Assembly (NCBI GenBank): GCA_003219355.1
Contig: QHOQ01000063.1
Location: 1 to 28,832 of the forward strand
Source: Verrucomicrobiota bacterium
Lineage (GTDB): Bacteria; Verrucomicrobiota; Verrucomicrobiia; Chthoniobacterales; UBA10450
Direction of reading: 5' to 3'
DNA length: 28,832 bases
Shown here: positions 23,124 through 28,832 of the stretch, one piece after another
Numbering within the stretch: position 1 is the first letter of the stretch
How the letters are laid out: every line of letters starts with the position of its first letter
Translations under genes and position numbers: made by a program
The notes under the pieces: model-generated
Seen by the model: only the letters and a program-made list of their open reading frames with translations
Databases searched by the model: none
Told to the model about the DNA's origin: nothing

Positions 23124-25624
23124 AGAAGACGCCCAGTGCGGACCACCGCGGGCTCGGCCTTTGGTGGAAGAGACGGGTGCGGGGAATCGCTTTGATCGGG
23201 TTGTCAATCTGGTTTTCACAATCATTGCGTGCAGAAATTTCGCCAGCACTGATGGAGGCGACGGGACCGTTAGTGGAAGGCGTACCGGAAGTGGCCGTCG
23301 TACGTTTGCGAGCCTTGCTCGACAGCGGGTTGGCCGATGAAGAGTGGCGCGCGGTCGCCGCAAAGCTTGCCGAAGCTCAGGTGACCGCAAGGCAACCAGA
23401 GGACGCGCTGGTGTTGCTTGCGGATTCCAGACTGCGCGATCTTCCTGCAGCAAAGTTTTGGCGTGCGCAGGCCTTTGCCAACTTGCATCGATGGGCCGAC
23501 GCACTGCTGCTCTACAAGGAACTGGAGGCGGACCAAAGTTCATCATTTCGCGAAGCAGCTATTTTTGGAGCGGCGGAAATGTTGCGTGCGTTGGGAAGAC
23601 AGGATGAAGCCCTGGCGAAGATATTGATTCTCCTTCGCGACAAACAATGGCGTATCCGCGCACAATTGCGATCGGCCGAATTGTATATCGAGAGGGCCGA
23701 CGCCGCCAACGCGCGGCGCATCCTTGATGAAATCCAACCCAAGTCGGTCGCGGAACGAAAGGAGCGACGCCTTCTACGCGGACGTTTGGAGCTGATTTTA
23801 CAACGACCCGAGAGAGCAATCGGAGTGTTTGAAGCGCTTCTGAAAAGACCGGAGGGGGCGACTCATGCCACCCTGATCGCGGCACTCTTTGGAATCGCCG
23901 ACGCGCACTTGCAATTAAAAACACCGGAAGCCGGGGATGACGTCCTTGAGCGATTTATCGATCGTCATTCGGCGGATCCGGACCTGCCTGTTCTCTTCGC
24001 AAAGCTAGACGAACTCTACCGCGCGGAGCGGAAAGCGTCACGTAGCGAACTGGAAAAATGGGTGCGCAATCCGGAAGAACCACGACGCGAATTCGCCCGA
24101 TGGCGCCTTGCTGACCTTGAAGTTCGCGCAGGGCACCGAGATCGAGCTCGGCAATTGCTCGGCGATCTGCGCCATATCGAGGTAAAATCTCCGGCGCTCG
24201 CGCCCGCTTTATTAGAGTTCGCACAACTTGAACTGGAAGATCGACATTTCGATGAAGCCATTGCGATTTTGGACGATGCGCGTGTGCTTCATCCAGAAGC
24301 GCAGTTGGTCGATCGAATCAATCTTCTCTCCGCGCAAACGCAGTACCTCGCGAAACGCTTTGAGGTGGCAACTGCGGCCTTCGAACAAATCGGGCGTTCC
24401 ACTTCGCCGTGGGCGAAGCTTGCACTTTTCAACGCATCCACGGGCTGGCTGCAACTCGGTGATCACGCCCGTTTTTTGGCCGATTACAATGCACTTGAAA
24501 AGCAGGGCGGCGATGAAGAATCGCGCGCCAGTCTACGCCTGGAGGAAGGTTTGATGCAAGCCGCGAAAGGAGATAAGAAAGCGACAGAATCGCTGCAGCA
24601 ATTTATTCGCGATTTTCCCAAGAATCCCCGCGTCTCAGAAGCCTGGGTTGGTTTGGCTGAACTGGCATTCCATTCCACGCCGCCTCGTCTCGATGAAGCG
24701 CGGAAGAATCTAGCTCGAGCGGCCGATTCAAGCCCAACGACAGCGGCGGCGGAGCGCGCCGATTATCTCATGATCTGGATTGAGGATTCAGCAGATGTTA
24801 ACGAGACGAAAGTCATCGAACTTGCGAATCGCTTTCTACAACAACATGCCGCCTCGTCATTCACTGCAGAGGTTCGAATGAAATTAGCGGAGATTTATTA
24901 CCGGCGTCAGGATTTTGCAAACGCACAGACGCAGTTTGAAATGCTCGCGCAGCAGAATCCGGGCGGTCCGCTTGGCGAGAAAGCGCTCTTTTTTGCGGCG
25001 GAATCGGCCATGTCGAGCATGGGTAAGCATTCGCTCGACCAGGCGATTGTGCTGTTTGATCAGGTGGCGCAGTTAAATGGCGACCTGAAATGGGCCGCAC
25101 GCAACGAACAAGCTGTTATCGAACGCAAGCTGGGCAAGCCGCAGGATGCGCTCTTGTTATACGACGAGGTGTTAAAAAGCGCGGCTGGAACATCGGAGAA
25201 GCAAGAGGCGCTTTGCGGCAAGGGAGACATCTTTTTCGAGATGGGCGGAAGCGACTCGAACAATTATCAGCGCGCGATCGAAGTCTATGATCAGTTGGCA
25301 TCCGACAAAAACGAGCCAATTCACTGGCGCAACCAAGCACTCTTCAAAAAGGGCCTCTGTTTGGAGAAAAAAAGCGACCGAGCTGGCGCCCTTGCCACGT
25401 TTTACAAAGTCTTGGAGGATGATCTGCGCCCGGATCGGACGCGTGAACTGTTTTGGTATTACAAAGCCGGATTCAATGCAGCGCGGCTGTTGGAAGACAA
25501 TTCAAAATGGGAATCTGCTGCTGCTGTCTACCAGAAACTGGCCGCATCCAGCGGCACCCGGAGCGAAGAGGCAAAGGAGCGGCTCAAACGTCTGCGTCTG
25601 GAGCATTTTCTCTGGCCGGATTGA
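23120..25624 (+). CDS. exported tetratricopeptide-repeat protein
   Basis: The product has 834 residues. A basic N-terminus and a hydrophobic core near 24-35, with a likely cleavage site after SLRA at about 38, indicate export; there is no lipobox Cys. The rest is almost entirely helical TPR-type repeats with the A-x-x-x-Y/F spacing, for example QDFANAQTQFEMLAQQNPGG, DQAIVLFDQVAQL and RAGALATFYKVLEDD. This resembles YbgF/BamD-like scaffold proteins, but no specific family is recognised. ATG at 23120 overlaps the uvrA stop by 4 nt (ATGA), so it is likely coupled to uvrA although no functional link is known. Confidence 0.85.
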   Translation: MKKTPSADHRGLGLWWKRRVRGIALIGLSIWFSQSLRAEISPALMEATGPLVEGVPEVAVVRLRALLDSGLADEEWRAVAAKLAEAQVTARQPEDALVLLADSRLRDLPAAKFWRAQAFANLHRWADALLLYKELEADQSSSFREAAIFGAAEMLRALGRQDEALAKILILLRDKQWRIRAQLRSAELYIERADAANARRILDEIQPKSVAERKERRLLRGRLELILQRPERAIGVFEALLKRPEGATHATLIAALFGIADAHLQLKTPEAGDDVLERFIDRHSADPDLPVLFAKLDELYRAERKASRSELEKWVRNPEEPRREFARWRLADLEVRAGHRDRARQLLGDLRHIEVKSPALAPALLEFAQLELEDRHFDEAIAILDDARVLHPEAQLVDRINLLSAQTQYLAKRFEVATAAFEQIGRSTSPWAKLALFNASTGWLQLGDHARFLADYNALEKQGGDEESRASLRLEEGLMQAAKGDKKATESLQQFIRDFPKNPRVSEAWVGLAELAFHSTPPRLDEARKNLARAADSSPTTAAAERADYLMIWIEDSADVNETKVIELANRFLQQHAASSFTAEVRMKLAEIYYRRQDFANAQTQFEMLAQQNPGGPLGEKALFFAAESAMSSMGKHSLDQAIVLFDQVAQLNGDLKWAARNEQAVIERKLGKPQDALLLYDEVLKSAAGTSEKQEALCGKGDIFFEMGGSDSNNYQRAIEVYDQLASDKNEPIHWRNQALFKKGLCLEKKSDRAGALATFYKVLEDDLRPDRTRELFWYYKAGFNAARLLEDNSKWESAAAVYQKLAASSGTRSEEAKERLKRLRLEHFLWPD

Positions 25625-25709
25625 TGCCGGCATTTACGAGTTGCCAGTTAGCCGCATTCACGGTGGCCGAAACGATCGCTTCTTTGTCCTAAAGCCACTC
25701 CGAATAGGC

Positions 25710-25738
25710 TTGCACAAAATTTGCAACGGGATCACAAT
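25710..25738 (+). promoter_or_regulatory. possible promoter with inverted repeat for the small secreted protein
   Basis: TTGCAC (25710-25715) and CACAAT (25733-25738) are 17 nt apart, and TTGCA/TGCAA (25710-25714, 25722-25726) form an inverted repeat over the -35. The expected transcript would begin at about the ATG at 25745. The -10 is weak (four of six). Confidence 0.25.
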
Positions 25739-25744
25739 TCAGGC

Positions 25745-26020
25745 ATGAAAACAAGAAGTAGGTTCAGTCGCCTCTGCGGCTGGTCGGCTCGATGTGCAAG
25801 TGGCGTGCTCGCACTCGCATTTTGCGCATCGGCATTTGCAGATCCGAACAAAAACGTAGTTGTGGCGCCAAATCAGCAGATCACCCAGAAAAGGGCCATC
25901 AAAATCTGCTACGTGAGGACGATAGCGTCTGGCATTCCACAAGCATGTGTTCGGTTCGAGGGATTAGATCCGACTACCGAAAGCCCGATGGAAGTTATCG
26001 GGCGCGTGGCGCAGAAATAA
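25745..26020 (+). CDS. small secreted protein
   Basis: The product has 91 residues. Residues 1-32 form a long signal peptide with several Arg, then GVLALAFCASAFA, with cleavage likely before DPNKN. The mature part is about 59 residues with two Cys (in KICYV and QACVRF), which could form a disulfide in the periplasm. The start at 25745 is chosen because it begins the signal peptide properly; a TTG 24 nt upstream is less likely. It lies 120 nt after the TPR gene. No family is recognised. Confidence 0.55.
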   Translation: MKTRSRFSRLCGWSARCASGVLALAFCASAFADPNKNVVVAPNQQITQKRAIKICYVRTIASGIPQACVRFEGLDPTTESPMEVIGRVAQK

Positions 26021-26049
26021 TAATTTCGGGAAGACCGCGTTCGCCGAAA

Positions 26050-26091
26050 GTGGCGCGCTGCCCAGCGCGGCAGCGCCGCTAAGGGTTTTTT
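26050..26091 (+). terminator. GC-rich hairpin with T-run between convergent genes
   Basis: GCTGCC (26057-26062) pairs with GGCAGC (26069-26074), extended outside by AGTGGC and GCCGCT across a 2-nt bulge. An alternative inner stem, CGCGCTG with CAGCGCG, is also perfect. A run of six T follows at 26086-26091 after a 5-nt AAGGG spacer. It should stop plus-strand transcripts after the small secreted protein and overlaps the ilvC stop codon. The spacer before the T-run is longer than ideal. Confidence 0.55.
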
Positions 26092-27086
26092 GTTTTCGCT
26101 TTCCAACTCATTAGTCCGCGAAGCCGCGCGCCTACTTTCTCGATCGGATGCTTTTCGCTTTCCGTTAGTAGCTTCGCGGAACGACGCCCGCCGGTCTTCA
26201 TCTCTTGAATAAAATCGCGCGCGAATTTTCCTGAGCGGATTTCTCGCAGCGCCGCCATCATCCGCCTTTGAACTGTTTGATCGACAATCTTCGGGCCGAC
26301 CGTCAACTCGCCCCATTTGGCCGTATCGGAAATCAATCTGCGCATTCCGGCAATTCCCGCTTCGTGGATGAGATCGACAATGAACTTTAATTCGTGCAGA
26401 CATTCGAAGTATGCGAGTTCGGGTGGATAGCCGGCACGAACAAGCGTTTCAAAGCCAGCACGAATGAGTGCTGACGTGCCGCCGCAGAGTACTGCTTGCT
26501 CGCCGAAAAGGTCTGTCTCCGTCTCCTCACGAAAAGTGGTTTCGAGCACCCCGGCACGCGTGCAGCCGATTCCTTTTGCCCAAGCCAGGGCTGTTTGCTT
26601 GGCGTGCCGGCTGGGATTCTGATAAATCGCGATCAGTCCGGGCGCACCACGGCCTCTCACAAACTCCCGGCGCACCATCGGTCCCAGGCCTTTGGGAGCG
26701 ACCATCACAACATCGACATCTTTGCGTGGGATGATCGTGCGATAATAAATTGCAAATCCATGCGCGAAAAGCAGGGTTTGGCCAGGACGTAAACTCGAAG
26801 CGATTTGTTCGGCATAGATTACTGGCATTTGCGTGTCCGAGAGCCCGAAAAAAATAATGTCCGCGCGTCGCGCGGCTTCAGCTGTATCTAGTACTTCGAG
26901 ACTACTTCGCCTGGCCCGCACCCGGGACTTGCTGCCAGGATACAGCCCGACAATAACACTGATCCCGCTGTCCCTAAGATTGAGAGCGTGAGCGCGGCCT
27001 TGCGCTCCGAACCCGATCACCGCGCATGTTTTTCTCTTCAGCCAGCGAAGATCGGCGTCTTTGTCGGTGTAAATGCGTGCGGCCAC
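26079..27086 (-). CDS. ilvC: ketol-acid reductoisomerase, divergent
   Basis: The product has 335 residues, class I length. This enzyme makes dihydroxy acids in valine and isoleucine synthesis. The Rossmann motif is GFGAQG (25-30), the catalytic His109 lies in FAHGF, Lys132 in VAPKG, the metal ligands Asp192 and Glu196 in TDLFGEQ, Glu228 and Glu232 in FECLHE, and Ser253 in ISDT. All catalytic residues are present. Differences from common KARI are GRAHA for GHAHA, GLGPMVR for GPGHxVR, SDTAK for SDTAE and a basic GLYPGSKSRVRARR cofactor loop that favours NADPH. It starts 2 nt after the acyl-CoA dehydrogenase stop. It could be a paralogue rather than the main biosynthetic copy. Confidence 0.9.
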   Translation of the reverse strand: MAARIYTDKDADLRWLKRKTCAVIGFGAQGRAHALNLRDSGISVIVGLYPGSKSRVRARRSSLEVLDTAEAARRADIIFFGLSDTQMPVIYAEQIASSLRPGQTLLFAHGFAIYYRTIIPRKDVDVVMVAPKGLGPMVRREFVRGRGAPGLIAIYQNPSRHAKQTALAWAKGIGCTRAGVLETTFREETETDLFGEQAVLCGGTSALIRAGFETLVRAGYPPELAYFECLHELKFIVDLIHEAGIAGMRRLISDTAKWGELTVGPKIVDQTVQRRMMAALREIRSGKFARDFIQEMKTGGRRSAKLLTESEKHPIEKVGARLRGLMSWKAKTKNP

Positions 27087-27088
27087 AT

Positions 27089-28832
27089 CTAGCTGCGCGG
27101 CTTACCCAAAACCGAATTTGCTGTCGCGAGCATCGATTTGTCGTCATTATCAGTAAGCCCACCAAGGAAGCGACGAATTCGGCGAAACGATTGACGCAAA
27201 AACAAGTCGGCGGCGGAGTGATCAAGTGGCGCAGAGTCTCCATTTCGGCGGGCGAACTGAAGCTCGGCATCCTGGCGGCTGAGCACACATGTCGAGGCAA
27301 AAAGGTCCATGGCCGCGCCGGCAATCCGTTCCTGAACAAGCTGCATGTCGAGGATTGGCTCGCGATAAATGATCAACGCCCGATTAACGGCAAAGTTGAA
27401 ACGCCAGATCAAGCGACCAAGCTTTCGCGCATGCCCGCGAAGCTGCTCGCTTTGCACAGGCACATCAGGAACACGAATAGCCGCTCCAAGCCGATTCATC
27501 CCTGCAGCCCATGCTTTGCTCATCCGATCCCGGGATGGCTTCATCACTGTATCGTAAATTTCCTTGAACTCCATTCCCGGCCCGCGCATGCCAACAAGCG
27601 CGATAAACGAAGTAAGCACTTCGTTGCTGCCTTCACCGATTTGGTTGATTCGCGCATCGCGCAGCATTCTCTCCAGCGGAAGATCGACAAAGTAAGCCGA
27701 GCCGCCATAAATCTGAAAAACGTCGTTGACCACTTCCCAAAGCCGCTCAGTCGTGAAGACTTTGAGCATGGCAGTCTCAATCATGTAATCTTCCAGTCCA
27801 CGGTCAATAAGCGACGCAGTGATAGTGGTCATCGCTTCCATCGCGTAGGCGTCTGCCGCCATGCGTGCGATCTTCTTTTTGACCAGATCAAATTCACCGA
27901 GCGTTTTATTGAATTGCTTGCGCGTGTTCGCGTGGTCGACCGCCAGCTGCAGACACGTCTTGGCCGCGCCTGTGCAACAAGCGCCAAATGTGGTTCGCCC
28001 AAAATCGAGCACCGTCAATGCCACTTTCAGCCCTTTGCCCATCGGGCCGAGAATATTTTCCCTTGGAACCTTGACGTCGCGCAGCGCGAATCGGCCGGTC
28101 GCAGTCCCCCGAATTCCCAGCTTCGGCATGCGGGCCTCCAGTAACGTGAAGCCGGGCATGTCGGGCGTGATGAGAAATGCCGTGACCGCAGTTTTGTCTG
28201 ACCCGGGCATGGGAGTGCGCGCCATTACTGTGAGCACCTGTGCGATTCCCGCGTTTGTGATGTAACGCTTTTCGCCGTTCAAAATAAAGTGGGCGCCGTC
28301 CTCGGTCGGGTGCGCCTGCATTTGCACGTTTGCCGCGTCGGAGCCTGCTTCACGTTCGGTCAACGCAAACGCGCCAAGTTGTTCGCCAGTCGATAATTTG
28401 GGAAGCCATCTCTGCTTTTGCTCATGTGTTCCGAAAAGCAGCAACGCGCGAATCCCGATGGAATGATGCGCGTTTACGAAAACCGACGTCGATGCACACC
28501 GACGGCCAATTTCCTCCAGCAGTTTGCAGTTAACCATCTGGGTAAAACCGCGTCCGCCGTATTCCACTGGCGCGGTCGCACCAAGCACACCGACGCGCCC
28601 CAGCCCATCGATGACGTCGCGCGGGATATCTGCTTGTCGATCTATCTCGGCGGGGTCGAGATGTTCGTCGAGAAATTGGCGGAGCTCGATAAGAGTTTTA
28701 TCCAACTCGGCTTGCTCCGTTGCCGGGATGCGGGGATAAGGCATCACCCAATCCGAGACGAAATACCCTTGGAAAAGCCCCTTGGCAAAACCAACTGCCT
28801 GCGGACCGGCGAAAAGCAGTTCCTCCGCCTGC
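27089..28832 (-). CDS. acyl-CoA dehydrogenase, VLCAD/ACAD9-like (5' end beyond window)
   Basis: The frame stays open to the right edge, giving at least 580 residues; GTG and ATG at 28742-28747 are internal. The segment upstream of that point, GFAKGLFQGYFVSDWVMPYP, matches the region before the core in mitochondrial VLCAD and ACAD9, so the true start lies outside. FAD and substrate motifs include FALTEREAGSDAA, ITNAG and FGRTTFGACC. The catalytic Glu sits in IGEGSNEVL. A C-terminal extension of about 150 residues follows the core, as in VLCAD. The family oxidises long-chain acyl-CoA to enoyl-CoA with electron transfer flavoprotein as acceptor. It is followed by ilvC after 2 nt. Substrate length is inferred from family resemblance. 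Confidence 0.9.
   Translation of the reverse strand, partial: QAEELLFAGPQAVGFAKGLFQGYFVSDWVMPYPRIPATEQAELDKTLIELRQFLDEHLDPAEIDRQADIPRDVIDGLGRVGVLGATAPVEYGGRGFTQMVNCKLLEEIGRRCASTSVFVNAHHSIGIRALLLFGTHEQKQRWLPKLSTGEQLGAFALTEREAGSDAANVQMQAHPTEDGAHFILNGEKRYITNAGIAQVLTVMARTPMPGSDKTAVTAFLITPDMPGFTLLEARMPKLGIRGTATGRFALRDVKVPRENILGPMGKGLKVALTVLDFGRTTFGACCTGAAKTCLQLAVDHANTRKQFNKTLGEFDLVKKKIARMAADAYAMEAMTTITASLIDRGLEDYMIETAMLKVFTTERLWEVVNDVFQIYGGSAYFVDLPLERMLRDARINQIGEGSNEVLTSFIALVGMRGPGMEFKEIYDTVMKPSRDRMSKAWAAGMNRLGAAIRVPDVPVQSEQLRGHARKLGRLIWRFNFAVNRALIIYREPILDMQLVQERIAGAAMDLFASTCVLSRQDAELQFARRNGDSAPLDHSAADLFLRQSFRRIRRFLGGLTDNDDKSMLATANSVLGKPRS

Noticed and set aside
27026..28144. Long open frame on the plus strand (about 372 codons) opposite the acyl-CoA dehydrogenase
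   Set aside because: It is antisense to a gene with clear family motifs, has no recognisable domain, and its composition is that of a codon-phase shadow in GC-rich DNA.
1..28832. CRISPR array, tRNA, rRNA, transposase or phage genes
   Set aside because: Reading both strands I found no regularly spaced repeats, cloverleaf-like sequence, rRNA segments or mobile-element proteins.

Overview
The window reads as a chromosomal segment of a Gram-negative bacterium. Gene order and protein style (sec-exported PstS, a secreted TPR protein, a UvrA and acyl-CoA dehydrogenase of environmental type, weak Shine-Dalgarno signals, moderately high GC) would fit a soil Verrucomicrobiota of the Chthoniobacterales kind. 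That placement is an impression from protein style and was not tested. Coding density is high. I see no tRNA, rRNA, CRISPR array or insertion sequence.

Region 1 (1-714, plus strand): the 3' end of, or a complete, small two-helix membrane protein, followed by a DUF6428-type small protein with a Cys-rich C-terminus.

Region 2 (770-10901, minus strand, transcribed right to left): an unusually complete phosphate regulon in the order phoB, phoR, pstS, pstC, pstA, pstB, phoU, ppk, ppgK, sixA. It covers sensing (PhoR/PhoB), high-affinity uptake (PstSCAB), the PhoU brake, storage as polyphosphate (Ppk), use of polyphosphate to phosphorylate glucose (a ROK-type polyphosphate glucokinase whose GTG start overlaps the ppk stop as GTGA) and a SixA phosphohistidine phosphatase. 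A degenerate PHO-box-like site lies about 50 nt upstream of pstS. A tandem 14-nt repeat overlaps the phoR stop codon.

Region 3 (11244-19967): a glycan or glycosylation cluster. A minus-strand SAM methyltransferase is divergent from a plus-strand series: GT2 glycosyltransferase, NAD-dependent epimerase-like protein, then three large polytopic membrane proteins of GT-C type or GT-C-like architecture. A convergent minus-strand GT2 of the polyprenyl-phosphate sugar synthase type closes it. GT2 enzymes that make lipid-linked sugars together with GT-C transferases that use them suggest assembly of a surface glycan or protein glycosylation. The third membrane gene reads as more A/T-rich than its surroundings.

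Region 4 (20232-26020, plus strand): uvrA, then an 834-residue exported TPR protein overlapping it by ATGA, and a small secreted protein. This UvrA lacks the first Cys pair of zinc module 1 and has Gln in place of the second H-loop His.

Region 5 (26079-28832, minus strand): a VLCAD/ACAD9-like acyl-CoA dehydrogenase that runs off the right edge, 2 nt upstream of a divergent ketol-acid reductoisomerase. A strong GC hairpin with a T-run separates this operon from region 4.

The strongest candidates for something less described are the polyphosphate/SixA tail of the pho operon, the GT-C glycan cluster with its unassigned membrane protein, and the altered UvrA.
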